From NCBI GenBank assembly GCA_030762935.1, contig CM060883.1:93361501-93425500 (forward strand): a DNA stretch of 64,000 nucleotides, written 5' to 3'. Source of the DNA: Hymenopus coronatus (Eukaryota > Arthropoda > Insecta > Mantodea > Hymenopodidae). Positions 36,680 through 49,419 of the stretch are shown one piece after another. Within the stretch, counting starts at the first letter, position 1. Each line of letters opens with the position of its first letter. Made by a program: the position numbers and the translations under genes. Below the pieces are notes generated by a model. That model ran no database searches. It was not told where the DNA came from and worked only from the letters and a program-made list of their open reading frames with translations.

Positions 36680-37230
36680 TGGGAAATTGACTCACATTTA
36701 ATATTTTTCACAGACAAGGCTTGGTTCCACCTTCACGGATATGTGTATACACAAAATAATTGTTATTGGAGCTCTGAGAAACCTGATATTGCTCATGAAA
36801 TACCTATTCATGATGAAAAAATTTGTGTATGGTGCGCCATTAGTGGAGAAAGAGTTATGGGACCAATTTTTTTTGAGTGAACAGTTGACGCCCATATGTA
36901 TGTGAATACAATTTTGACCTGTTTTTAGAAAATTAACAGACAGGAGTATTATTTTGCCTTTTTTTCAATAAGACTTTGCAACAGCTCATACAGCCAATCT
37001 TTCGATGAGTACAATTGAAAGTGTGTTTCAAGGCAGAACTTAAAGCATAAAGTGTTCAAGACAAATGCACACCCCTGGAGGAATTAAAACAAAATATCTG
37101 TCACAAAATTTCCAGCATTTCTCAATGTGAAATATGGTGAATGATGGATAGCTTCCTAAAGAAGTGCCAAATATGTATGGACAATGGCGGTGGCCAGTTT
37201 CAGCATCTTCTTTTATAACATTGTTAAGTA
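36680..37230 (+). pseudogene. Tc/mariner-type (DDE_3) transposase remnant
   Basis: In + frames: IFFTDKAWFHLHGYVYTQNN (first Asp; usually DEAWFHL), then YWSSEKPDIAHEIPIHDEKI, VWCAISGERVMGPIFFE (stop) and VDAHMYVNTIL. A degraded QDFATAHTA-like block (second Asp lost or shifted) follows. The tail is TPLEELKQNICHKISSISQC.. then CQICMDNGGGQFQHLL. The order and wording fit the C-terminal catalytic domain of a cut-and-paste transposase common in arthropods. Stops and shifts show it is dead. The N-terminal DNA-binding half and terminal repeats were not found. Confidence 0.8.
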
Positions 37231-39734
37231 AAGCCTTTAAAAGTAGTATTAAAAATGTTTCATGGCTTCATCTGCACCTTTCTATGATAGCAGCAGATGG
37301 CAATGAGCGCCGAGGATGTGGACAGGGAACACATCATGCATCTGATTCAGACAATTTTGGATTGCCCAGTATAAGAATGTATTAGCCAACGAGTGAACGG
37401 CAACAATTGGCTGTGACTTTTGAAACAGTTTGGTCACATATATGCTGCAATACAGCTGGTGTAACAGGCTAGATGATCCAGGGTAGATGATACTAGGTAT
37501 GGACACACAACTGCCAAAGCACCCTAGGGACAACACAAGAACTAAAAACAGGAGTACTGCACCAGACAATATACGGCTACTAATGCCAGACTAAAAATTG
37601 TATAACATACAGTAGAAAACAATACAGTTCACGATAGAAATTGTAAAAGACAACTGCATCCCATTTCTAGGGCTGAAAATAATTAGATAAAATAACAAAC
37701 TAACCTTTGGTGTCTATCACAAACCCACACTTTCCCCCCCAAAAATAAATACAGCCTATAAAAAATGCTCTGCAACAATTAAAAGACCAAAAATTAGGAA
37801 TCCACAGAAAAGATTGCAAGAAATTTTTCATAGGAAAAACAAAGACATCTTGAAACTAGACTAAAAGAACACTTTCAAGAAATCCTTTTATTTTGCCAGA
37901 AATTCTACCCAAGGTCAATGTTACAGTGATAATGTAAAATTAATGATAACATATCATTAGTCTAAAATAATTGATCTTGAAATAATGCAAATATATTTGT
38001 TTTTGTGTGTGTGTGTGTTTTTTTTTTCTCTCCAAATAAATGATCTAAAGCCAATCAGTTTTGCAAAATACAAAGATTTAATTGAACTACTGACATGAGT
38101 GTTGCAAACAGTTTGGTCCATTTTACAAAAGACTGAAGACATTAGAATCTGTAGAGATTATGAGAACCCCCTAAAACAATGAGAAATTGAAACATCTGCT
38201 TTTTGTTATAGTTATTTCTATTTAAATATATCAACCAGAATAGCTTTCTAGTCCTTGGGGTGAAAAAATCACAATTGTTTAATTAAATGGTGAGAATAAC
38301 ATGTATATCATAGTATGGAACAAGCTGTACACTTGCAATTGAGTAAACCAGACCAACGGTTAGAGTAAACTATCGTAACTGACACATATTTTGAAAACGA
38401 ATAATGGAATAATAATTTTGATAAATGCATCTTATAATACATTCTAAAGTTGCAGTGATTCATTGATTTCTGGCTTAATGTGAGCCATTGGAAAATAAAA
38501 AAAAAATTATAGAAAGACTTTTTTCATTTGTCTTGTAAAATAATGAAAATGTTGGTTATGCCACTCTAGCTCTCGGGTACAGAAATAAAATGGTATTCCC
38601 ACACCAATTGTGATTTGAAGTGATGGGAACTGACAGTCAGAGTTTGTAAGGATACATTTCCCCACTGTCGAGCATAGCAAGTACTTCTGTCCTAAACAGC
38701 TAATGCATTTTCTAGTTGATTCACAAGTTTTCCCATTCATGCATATATTACCAGATGGTTGTGCTTTGAGTGAGATTTTTCTTCAATGTTTCTCTCAGTA
38801 ATACCTTATTTTGAGTTGAGGAAATTACTTCTGACATTAGCATTAATAGAACACAATCTTCCTTTTGTTAAGGTTGGAGGTTCTGCCTTACAATGGTTCT
38901 CTCCATGTTCCTTCTTGGCTTATTCTGTCTTTGCTCAGCTAGGACTCATAGATCAAGTGGTAAGACCTAATTATTATCACATTTCTGTGATAAAAACCTT
39001 TGATCACATGTTATGAGCATATTTAAGCTTTTGAGTACATTACGCCACATCAAACCTTTTATCACAGTTTTAAAAAGGATAGCCTAAAGTTAATGACATG
39101 AGCTGTAGCAATAGTTCTTATTTTGATGTGATTAGGATATAGGTGAGGCATTATAGTGAATATTAATAAATAAATTTACTTTTTCTATTACATTCATCTG
39201 CAACATTTTCTGTAAGCTAACCTAAAACGTAACCTCAATAAGACAACTTCTTAAAGAATGTTTATGAATACTACATTCATGAGTATTAATAACAAAGTCA
39301 GACTCAAAAATACTAATTAATGGTTGTTATAATAACTTTCATTTTGTTCTTCCAAATATTGGCTTCACAATCCATTTAATTACTTGCTCACATCATTTAC
39401 AGTATATCCTTCATGTGCTTCACTAATGGCTTCTGCTATGCTTTATATTTCTAGTGTTTTGTTTCTGTTTTTATATATATTATTTATTGAAACAATAGCA
39501 ACTCCCCATATTTATGGGCTGCCAACAAGGACAGAGTAAAGCAGACAAATTATAAATTAACTATCTAAACAAAACAAAAAAAGAAAACTTGAAACTCTTC
39601 TATAAAGATAATGAAATATCGACAGTTTTCATTGTATAGCAATCAAAAAGAAAACTAAAAGCAGCAAAAGGATTATTAAAAATAGGTAGTATAAAATTAA
39701 CATACAATAATTAATTTATATCAAAGAAATATAG
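37231..39734. other. No recognisable gene
   Basis: AT-rich DNA with a short (GT)n at about 38005-38018. The open frames are short and unassigned (37282-37569, 38507-38740, 38786-39016). No RNA gene was seen. Confidence 0.5.
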
Positions 39735-42200
39735 ACCGTGGAAATACTAAAAATGGTTATTATACAAATGATTTGGAAAAAGAGAAATTGAACCTTTTAT
39801 TGCAGATACGGCAATTTCTTTTATTTTTCTCTTCTTCAGTCCAAACTTCTTCCAGGTATTGAAAAAATGTAAAGGAATGGTGCCCCGAGCTCCGACCATC
39901 AGACAAATTAACTCTATAATATTCAGATCATATTTTGCCTTGAAGTATGGGATTGTGGGTGTGTAAATATCCCTTTTCTCTTTGTCGACGTCCTCTGGTC
40001 CTTTGAGCTTTTCAAACATAACGGTAGGGTCGATGATAAATCCTATTTTTGTATCTTCTCGAATTGCAATCATGTCAATTCGTCTAGTGCTACCATTAGT
40101 TTCCAGTCCGTGGATTACTTCAAAGACTTTGTAGTTGTTCGTTCGCAGTTCATCAGCGATCATTGAGCGAATTTTGTGATGGCGAGAGTTGTGAAATAGT
40201 TCTTCATGAGGGCAAGATCCCAAGACATGTGCAAGTGTTTCTATCTCTCTGTGGCATCGCCAACAGAGGCTGTTGTCTTGTGATCTGCCCAGTATGGAAT
40301 GCACGGCAGATACATTAGCCGTCATTTTTATAGATTCACGCCATTCACTTGATATTAGGCCATCACGGTTTCGAATCCATGAATTTGCTGGCTTGTATTC
40401 TTTGAATAATTCCGAGACCTTACTGAGGAAGTTTGGCCCAGGCGTCTACTTCTCTTTCTCCAAGTGTCCTCCTGATACGTCGAACGTCAAACAGTCCTGT
40501 GCGGGGATTCTTCATTGAATCGTCTTCTGTTAAATTTAAAATCTTCAAGGATTTATTCATTACAGCAGTAAGGTCTCAAGTGGTCTGTATGTGTGGATTG
40601 GAGGATTGAATTAAAGTTTTGTACCAGTTTATGTGTTGTAGATATGCCTCCCAGGCTGCTTTGAAGAGACCAAGCCCTTTACATTTCATGTCAGAATATA
40701 GTATGTGATCTGGTTCACCCATAGGTGACTGTAATATTTCTTTTAAGGAACTTTTAATAATATTGTCACGGTCATTAAGAAATTGGTATTTTAGCCAGAT
40801 TAGTGGTTTGGAAAGGGTAAATTATGGATGTACAAATGGAAGAGTTAAGAACTTGAAATTTTTGTTCAGCTTTAAGCAAAGGGGAGGACACTAACAGATC
40901 TAATATGTTGTGAAGTTTTCTAATTACAACATTCTTATCGAAATCCAGCACGTTGGTGAAGGTCACACCCATCTCCTGGTGCGATGGTTTCAATCTCGCA
41001 GGGCTGGTCTACTGCTAGAGTTGTATTGAGTATATTTCCATTTTGGATGTGAAGTCCCATGCATTTCCTTGGGTTGACCTGTAACCCTATCTCTTCAAAT
41101 TGCTGTATTGCAAGGTGTGTTAATTTGAGTTCCCGATGATGACTATGTCATCGGCAAATCCCAAAATGGTTAGAGCCGGCATATCTGACATGAGTTTAAA
41201 GCTTACACTCTCCTCTGATAGCTCATCCAGAATATGGTTAGTAGCGAGATTGTATAAACATGGAGAAAGATGAGATCCCTGCATGATGCCTCGTGAAAGA
41301 GAGATTGTTTTTGTTTTGCCTGCAGATGTCTCAATTTGTGTATGGTTCCCAGATTGCAAAGCTGCTATTGTATCTGCTAACTCGGAAGGGATTCCTTCGA
41401 ACCTTAGAGTCTTATTTAAGTAATTGTGCTCAATGTTACCGAAGGCTTTTGTAACATCCAAAAATGTGAATGTAATGTTACCTTTATGTTGTTTAGCGCT
41501 ATTTAAGATTGTTGCGATTATTGATGTATTGATTAGTGTACTCGGTAGGCTGGTAAAGCCATGCTAATATTTGTTAAATTCAACATAGGTATGCAGGCGA
41601 TAATCCAAGGCTCGTTCAATTACCCGTCTTACGACAGAGCTAGTTAGAAATGTTAATTTTGTCACCATTTTTAAAAAACAAATTGTTCATGCTTTCTGTA
41701 CCTTACCGGTCTTTAACATTCTTGATGCAATCTTTGCTATTATTTCACTAACAGTATCGTCCTTTATGGTTCTAATAAGCACTCGATCGGGACCAGGAGA
41801 TGTGTCAACTGCAATATGTCAAGTAGCTGTGCTTATTTAATTTTTAGAAATGTTGTTAATAAATGTTTCCTCTAGTTCACAACGTTCTACTTCGGTAATT
41901 TTGGGTGGATAGTGTGCTCTTTCAGCTGAATTTTCTTGACAGTATGTTCTGGTAAAAAAGTTGTGAATTTTGTCTTTTGCGATTTTACACATTTTGTTTT
42001 TTGTTTCTAGAACCCGTCTAATAGCTTTCCTTCGTTGATTATGAAATAGAAATTGTGTTAATTCATAATTATACTTATTTTTCCTTCTTTCATTACCCCT
42101 TTTGTTTGCTGTTTCTTGATTACTGGAGTTTTTATGACGTTTCTGCTTGCTTATTAAATAATTTTTCTTCCTGGCTTCGTAATATGTTTATGTTTTAAAT
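39735..42200 (-). pseudogene. R2-like LINE with restriction-like endonuclease
   Basis: The minus strand has, from 42200 downward: a basic linker ending PPKITEVE, SPGPDRVLIRTI (RT motif 1), RRVIERALDYRL, LDVTKAFGNIEHNYLNKTLR, IMQGSHLSPCLYNLATNHIL, and GFADDIVI (FADD at 41147-41158). A decayed thumb region follows (about 41100-40330). The C-terminal frame 40325-39747 has the Cys/His motif LCWRCHREIETLAHVLGSCP. It then has the restriction-like endonuclease core STRRIDMIAI..GFIIDPTVMFE and the conserved IPYFKAKYDLN..MVGARGTIP. The two Asp residues of the nuclease (RRID and IIDP) are kept. This architecture defines the R2/R4/NeSL-type LINEs, not the apurinic-endonuclease LINEs. Stops around 41560, 41820 and in the thumb show it is dead. 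Confidence 0.85.
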
Positions 42201-42849
42201 TACACAGCATTTGGTTTGATTCATTATAGAAAATGAGTAGTTTGACTGTAGCCACTGAACATATTGTCGTTGCACCTGCGAAAACCACTGTTATATTTTG
42301 TTAATTTTACAGGAAGAAAAAAAGCATTATCGCAACAGCAATTGAAGACGTAAGAAGGGCTGTGAGTTTTACGGAATGGTTAATGCATTCAACAGTTATT
42401 TCAGATCCTGATAATCATGCACAAAAACATCATAAATGTCTTTGATTTATATGGAAAAATGCACATAGCGGATTGCTACTGTGCTTACTTTAACATAGAG
42501 CTGAGTACGCTCTTTCAGATATCATAAAGCATACATGAAAACCTTATTTTATTAATATAATATTTATACAGTTAACACTTTAATGTTACAAACTTGCGTT
42601 TGTTGAGTCAACACAAAATTACCTAATTTTGTAGAAATAGTTATTAAGTTGCCAGTTAATTAATTATGAATTATGTGTGCTTTGAACAGTTCAGTACCTA
42701 CAGATACATACAGTGCATTTATTTTCAAACTAGCATTAAATTGTTCTTGAAACTTAATTTAGTGACTCAAATTATCATAGAAGCAATGATGGTCCTTATG
42801 TATAAATGGTTTCAAATTGTGTAAATAGTCGAACTTTGATTTCCCATTT
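42201..42849. other. No recognisable gene
   Basis: AT-rich DNA between two coding remnants. I saw no coding, RNA or repeat signal that I could support. Confidence 0.4.
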
Positions 42850-44421
42850 TTATAGGTGCATTGTGTGGATAACGAGGCTTGTTTGTATTAAATCTCTTTC
42901 GGCATGTAGAAGAGGTTGCCAATCACTCTTATGATCAGTCTTGCAGAAAACATTGCTTTCCTTAAAAAGCAGTCCTTTAATGTCGATGACTGTTGAATCT
43001 CTGGTTTTTCTGCCAAGCCTAATTGTTGGATTGTGCTTCAAAGTTTTTAAAAAATAAGTGATCAACATAGTTGATTTTATTTGGATGAGGATTTTGTTAT
43101 TCCTGGCATCCTCCATTTTACTGACATAATGAGGAGGAGAACACAAAATAGATGTTCCAAAGTGGAGTGGACACTGCCCACCTCCATCATATGTCCTTTT
43201 TCCAGAATTATTTGCTCAACTTCCATATATGTTGCTTGGAAAGGCACTAGCCAGTACTCGGTCTGAAATAGGGATGAACTTATTGTAATGCAGATTCTTC
43301 TTTAAAAAATCAATTATGCATCAGGTGAGCTCATTGGCAGAAACACCTCCCCCACGTAAAGATGCACATCCTTATTATTTGAAACATAGGGTGAAATTAT
43401 GTATCTGTAACTTTTGGCTGTAATATTGCTTGCTTATTAACAGTTTTGGGCAAACCAAAGTGCATCGTAAGAAGCAATGTGCTGTCAGAGGCAGATGATA
43501 TGGCATTGTTTTTTGCCCTTTCTTTCTCGCTAATGTGAAGATTGTAATCATCTCTGTGTATCACACTGATCTTTCCTCGGCTTAAACATGCATATTTCTT
43601 CACATTCCAATATTTCACAAAGTTTTTTTCTTTCTTTAAAATCATTACCAGGTTCTATGCACTACTCTTTGTAGACTTCATGCATATGGCAAATTGATCG
43701 GAAATTAGGCTCAATGTAAACTACAATGTAAACTACTTACAATAATGGCTTGGCATCATCGGAATTAATTTTAGCCTTATTTTGACAGAATCAGATTTTA
43801 ATTTCTTTTTAGCAGCTCCATCATGTTGTGCTGTACTTCTCCTCATTGAAACCGTATCATCAGCTGTTTCCTCAGTACAGTTGAACTTCTTAATGCATGC
43901 AGCAAAAGCATCTTTTTTTAGGCAGTAGTACATAAAAAGAAATCTCTACATACCTTAACCTTTATGCCATATTCACATTGTAGGTAGCAGTCATAACCTT
44001 GATGCTTTATAACTTTAACTCTGCTGCCCGTTCATCTTTTTAATATTGGTCTAAATGCCACAAGCCCATTTATAAGTTACTTTCTCTGGTTCCAATCATG
44101 TAAAGACCACAACTTTTCGTGAATCCTTTGTCTTGCAGTTTCATTGATCTCTTTACATCTGAAACTTTGAATTGGTTTGTTTTCTTTGTGCTGATATGTT
44201 TGAGGAAGTATTTTTTTCAGACCGTACAACTTCAGTTTCACTCCTTGATATCGTTTCCCATGTAATTGTGGATTTCTGTTATGTTTTCTAGTACATTTTT
44301 TTGGCTTAGGCACTTGTATGTTATCTTCTATAACACCAATGGTTTCTCTTGCAGCAGAAGCAGTGGAATCAATTTTAAGGGCCTCCGCTTCCCTTACTAC
44401 TATCTCTTCTTGATGTGACAA
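42850..44421 (-). pseudogene. Decayed transposon-like ORF, family uncertain
   Basis: Broken frames on the minus strand in one order: 44421-44077 (a Lys-rich part KPKKCTRKHNRNPQLHGKRY, then NETARQRIHEKLWSLHDWNQ), about 43990-43900 (CEYGIKVKVCRDFFLCT), 43645-43397 (ISEKERAKNNA, then LLTMHFGLPKTVNKQA) and 43146-42850. The order (Cys-Lys region, a 'K-hwSL' helix, a VCRxFFL segment, then 'LLTMDLQ-LP-PKL'-like sequence) reminds me of a multicopy arthropod protein family annotated as uncharacterised and probably transposon-borne. I cannot name it with certainty. Many stops. Confidence 0.4.
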
Positions 44422-44429
44422 TGGATATC

Positions 44430-46559
44430 TGTACTTATGACATTTGCAATATCCTCTAAAAAAACAATAATTATTTAGTACTTCTGCTTCTTCTGTGACA
44501 CTTTTGTTTAAGTCATCTTCAGGCAGTTACGTTTCAATGGTATCTATAACTGGCAAATTTAATTCTCCAAGGAATCCTTCACCAGAAACGTTATTAGGAC
44601 CTTGGGGTAGGATTATGCAGTCATGATTTGGGAAATAGAACAAAGGGAAGGGGTTATATAAAACTGCTGTCATATTATTGACATTTTAAATACCCTAGAA
44701 ATACTGAATCTAACTAACTGTTGGTGGTCACAGTGAAAACCTAATAAACATATTTGAATATGTTTTCTGCTTTTTATTGAGTGAAAACATGTATTTAAAG
44801 AAATTTTACATTTTTTTCAAGAAATGAGGTAGAATGAGGCATTCATTGCTTTATAAAATAGTCAACAAAAGACGGGCCTGGATCTGTGATGTTTCTTGTT
44901 TATCTTTTTCAAAAAACTGTGTAACTGAATATCAGCCTTAGTAGGTACTTTGTAAATAATATTGCAAAAATAGAATGATTTTTAAATAAATTGTGTTACT
45001 ATATTAGAACCAACATATCATTTTTCTTTGTTGCTGTTTAAAAAACTCAAGTACTTGGTACATGACAAGTTATTCTAAAATGGAATATTGAATGAAAAAG
45101 TATAAAATTTGTGAAGAAAAATTTCATAATATAGCACTTACTTTAGTGCTGCTTACAAGAATTAGAATAAAATGGAATTAAATGAAAGTGTTACAAGTTT
45201 AAATGTGTGTATCTTTTAGAGTTAAGTATGCGTAATCTGGAAAATTATGAATTGCTAAACAATTATTCTCCCCATTTCAGACTTACTTATTCTGATGAAT
45301 TCTACATCAGAAGTGTATTTTCTCTGGCATTTTGGTCAGTTTCTGTCCAAGATTCCAAAGCTATTTTCACAAACTTCTCTCCTCTGCTTGCCATACTGAT
45401 TGAGTATATGAGCAGGCTTGGTTTTCATCATTAGTGACAATGTGTTTAATTATTTCAATAGCTTTGTCATGCGTGATCAGCTATGTGTTCCATGAAGCGT
45501 AAAAGAAAGATTTAAAAACCTGACATGTGCACAAAGGAATACATAGCTAATTTTGAAGGCGCAGTGGTAAGAGGCAGCACATGGTGGGGTATATTGTTTC
45601 CCTAATAATACGAAAACTATTCCATATGCACTTAACTGCTTTTTACAGTCAATCCGAGGCAGTTTTCTGCTTCACATAATTCATTTTATGAAACATTTCC
45701 ATATAGAGGGTTTCGCAGGCATAACAACGATATGTAATGCCTGCCATTTTGTTTTCTAATGCCAGATGTGATCAAAGATGGGTATAACTTTTATTAGAGA
45801 TATGTCACAGCTAGATGGGTCAAAGATGCTAAATTACACTGTAAAATGTGATAGTATAATAGTATAATATATGAGGAAGGAGGGTGTGCTCCAGATATGC
45901 CTAAGCTAGAACACTATTTAGTTTGGAGCTCCATAAGTAATTGATAGAGACTTCAATTATTGCCTATTAAGCTTTTTCCAGATAATATTAACCATTTTGC
46001 CTTATAGATTACATTTTCAAAGTGTGAGTTACAGGTCATCTAGTGCAATTCCTAGATACTTGACTTTGCCTCAAATTTCAATCTTAATATAATATATATT
46101 TAGCTTGTTTAGACCTGAGACTTTCCTTTTCCTGGTGAAGGGTTCTATAACAGTCTTACTGGTTTAGACCGACCAAGACCAGTTATGGACAGTTTTCAGA
46201 GCTTTGCTCAAGATTTCTGAAACTGTACTTTCAGTCTGTTATGTGGTATTTAGATTTCTCAGATTTCTTTTAGCTATCAGGAGTAACTGAAAAGCATATT
46301 TGAAATTGTTAAATTCAGTGCTTCAGCTACTAATGTAGCAGATAAATTAGCTCGCATAGGAAGCATAGAGGCTTCAGAAAATGTGGAGGACCTTTTGCTA
46401 TATGACAATGATTTGGATATTGATGGCGAGTTTCTAGATTTTGAGTGGGTATTGAGGTTATAGGTAGCAGTGAGGAATAAATTTCCTTGTGGAGTGGTAG
46501 AAGTGACTGCAACACAAGTACAACCCCAGACTCAGCTCAAATCTGATGGCCACCAATAG
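44430..46559. other. No recognisable gene
   Basis: AT-rich DNA. The frames at 45207-45434 and 46330-46515 are unassigned. No SINE or repeat member of the listed families was seen. Confidence 0.45.
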
Positions 46560-47535
46560 AGATTTTCACAAATTTTTACAAAATCAAACACATGTACAGA
46601 AATATACTGGAAAAACGGAAATTGCTTAAATAAATGCAAATCAAAATATGAAACGGTGAGAATAGGATTACCACAAGGATCAGTTTTGGGTCCTCTTCTA
46701 TTTCTAATTTATGTAAATGATATGGCTATTTCTCCAGAATATAATCTCATTTCCTATGCTGATGACACATCTTTTATATGCACAGATAAAGAATTAAAAC
46801 AACTTGCAACCTAGGCCACATCATTTCTCTTAAAACTGTCTGATTATCTGAATGCAGCTCAACTCAAAACCAACATAGATAAAACGAAATGCATTCTTTT
46901 TCAACTTAGGGATCAGGAGCAAGTGTGTAAGATAGAATACAACAATACACAAATTGAACAAGTAAATAATATAAAATTTTTGGGAATTACCATAGATAAA
47001 AACTTAAATTTCAATGAACACATGGATGATCTTTGCAAGAAATTATATTATCAGCTATATTTACTACGGAAAATAGCAAATCAACTAGATACTGACATGT
47101 TAAATCCAGTCTATTATGGAATGATTCACTCACTCATAGAATATGGGATTGAAATTTGGGATATAACATCCATTACCAATATAAATAGGGTATTGGTGAT
47201 TCAAAAAAACTGTCTAAGATGTATGTTTGGTCTGAGACAGCATCACTCTGTAAAAGAGGTGTTTAAAACTTCAAAAATTCTAACAATAGTATCACTATAT
47301 GTCTAAGATATTTTGTTAGTTAGAAGAAATGAGATTAGAAATAATTTAAACAAATAATATTATATGTGTAATACAAAGGGTATAAATAATTACCATAGGG
47401 TGTGTATAACTAAATCTGCAACAATCAAAGATTCATATATCAGAGGAGCCATACTCTTCAATAAACTTCCACAATATATAAAAACTGAACATTGCTGAAC
47501 ATCCTTTAAAACATTGTTAAAAAATATCTATTAAA
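46560..47535 (+). pseudogene. Jockey/CR1-like RT remnant
   Basis: The + strand holds the RT palm and thumb: VRIGLPQGSVLGPLLFLIYV, then ND, LISYADDTSFICT (YADD at 46755-46766), an in-frame stop at about 46813, LNAAQLKTNIDKTKCILFQL and NNIKFLGITIDKNLNFNEHM. The open part 46923-47306 continues with HSLIEYGIEIWDITSI, LVIQKNCLRCMFGL and FKTSKILTIVSLYV. Degraded C-terminal sequence (FNKLPQYIKTEH-like) reaches about 47535. The endonuclease and RT N-terminus are missing. Both palm Asp residues are intact but the gene is dead. Confidence 0.85.
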
Positions 47536-47630
47536 TAAAAACCTATACAGAATTGATGAACTTTAAATTTGAAAATATATATCAGAGCCTGTTGTTACTG
47601 ATAAGTGATATGACAAATTTACAAATAGTA

Positions 47631-47803
47631 ATTCAAATTCTTCTCGGGCTTCTAGCCAGGTAATAACTTGGCTTGACACCAACGTTTCGAAGAAGTGCAT
47701 CTTCCTCGTCTTCAGGGTGAACTGATCAGTTCAAGTTATTACATGGCTAGAAGCCCGAGAAGAATTTGAATTAACACGTCGCCAGGAAAGCTATAGTTCT
47801 TAT
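47631..47803. mobile_element. Hairpin retroposon, copy 1
   Basis: A 173-bp unit bounded by a perfect 13-bp duplication TTTACAAATAGTA (47618-47630, 47804-47816). Its arms, 47631-47670 and 47732-47771, are inverted repeats matching at 39 of 40 positions (ATTCAAATTCTTCTCGGGCT.. against its complement). A 61-bp loop contains the ribozyme-like core listed next. The last ~32 bp (TAACACGTCGCCAGGAAAGC..) lie outside the hairpin and resemble the tail of copy 2 at 51467-51633. The long duplication argues for retroposition rather than a TA-targeting MITE. Confidence 0.75.
47677..47719 (-). ncRNA. Hammerhead-ribozyme-like core
   Basis: Minus-strand order: CACC, CTGAAGA, C, GAGGAAG-ATGCA-CTTCTTC (7-bp stem II with one G.U pair and a 5-nt loop), GAAAC, GTT, GGTG. 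CACC and GGTG can pair as stem I. GAAAC-GTT fits the box-II/cleavage side with a minimal self-complementary ACGT in place of stem III. Such minimal type-I hammerheads, presumably acting as dimers, are known from Penelope-like elements. Departures: CTGAAGA rather than CTGATGA, and one extra base before stem II, so activity in this copy is doubtful. Confidence 0.45.
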
Positions 47804-48031
47804 TTTACAAATAGTACTTTAAAGTATCTTTTGTTGAATTTGTATGCTTGTTTTAAGTGATATGTCAAACTGTAAATAGTACTTTGTTATATTTGTAAAT
47901 TGAATACTAACATAGTGATTAATATGACATCATAAATATTATATTTGAATTGAATATTTGTTCAATACACTATTTTATGATGAAGCCTGAATCATGTGTA
48001 CACTGTCTATAGGTGAAAATGAATTATTATT

Positions 48032-48068
<37 letters not shown>

Positions 48069-48618
48069 CCATCTAGTATTGTAACCGTGTACTTAAGTCA
48101 CTAACAATTACTATCAAAATGAGTCAGCCGAATGAGTATAGTATTAATTATTTATTTAGGCTGTCTATTTCTACTGCTGTTGAAGATCTGCTCTAACAAA
48201 TTACATTTTACTCATGGCAAGAATAAATAACCTTTTCTTTTTCTCTCAGGTGAAATGGGGAAGAACAGTATTTGTTATTTAGTTATGCTATTGTGAATAA
48301 ATATGATGTACTTAGTATTTAAAGTGAATAAACTTTTGGTAGAATTAAAAAGTAATAACTCAATCAGAATACGTTTTGTATCATAAGATATAAAACTATT
48401 GCTGAATCCACTTTTATGGTTTGGAGTGTTTTTAAACATATTTCACAAGCTCATGTTGTCAGTTTCACTTTATCAGAGTATGTGGCTTCAGTGTTAACAC
48501 CAAGTAACAGCTTATCAAACATGTTCTATAGTTTCAAATCGTGAATGAGTTCGAGTTTTATCATATTATAAATGTTATTGGGCATTCATTTGGCCATGTA
48601 TCAGCTACTAGTTCTTTT
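47804..48618. other. No recognisable gene; ATC microsatellite
   Basis: AT-rich sequence with a TCA/ATC run at 48031-48067 and no coding or RNA signal. Confidence 0.5.
48031..48067. repeat. (ATC)n microsatellite
   Basis: About 12 uninterrupted TCA/ATC units. Confidence 0.9.
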
Positions 48619-49368
48619 TTACTTTCTCTATATGTACTGCGTACATAGTATATAGAGAAAGTATTGTATTGCACCCAGAAATTCGACAGAAAATGCACAT
48701 GTGTGTGTGTGTGTGTGTGGGTGGGGGGGTGGGGGGGGGCTCAAAAACGAAAAGTCTGTTAAACACCAAACTTGATATTTAAATTCAGTATCTTCCAGGG
48801 ATGTGACACAAAGATTTTCAAAAATATCTCCCCACCCCAATTACACTTTACATGGAAAAAGTTTTGGTTTTCTCAAAAATGACAAACAATTTTGATTAAA
48901 CTCTCTTATAATTAAGATATTTATATGACAATTAAAATTTATTCTTGAATTTTCTAGGAATACCCTTTGAAGACCTCTTTATTCTGGATGAATTTTTCTG
49001 AATTTTATATAACTGGTAAACTGTAAGAGATAGACAAAAAAACTTTCTACACTAAAACTGTAGATCCCATTAAAACATACAATTTATGTCATATACATTT
49101 TTTTCATGGAGTTGACAATTTTTGAGATATTCCCTGTTATTAGTTTCAGTTTTAAAATACCAAAACTTTTCTCATATGGGAACTTGTTAACATCTGGCCA
49201 TGCAAAGAAATGCATTTCAATCCCATAGCAACCACATTTTAAAACAACTGGGCGTCAGTTTATTCTGTGTATTCCCTTATTTCCCTTCTATTTATAAGGA
49301 ACTAAGTAATAAGACGTTTTTGCTCATGTTTATCTGAATTAATATGTAGTAGATAGAAGAATAAGCTT

Positions 49369-49419
<51 letters not shown>

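Noticed and set aside
47631..47771. Ordinary TA-targeting MITE
   Set aside because: The arms are bounded by TA, but a perfect 13-bp duplication lies outside a 173-bp unit that includes a non-hairpin tail, which fits retroposition better.
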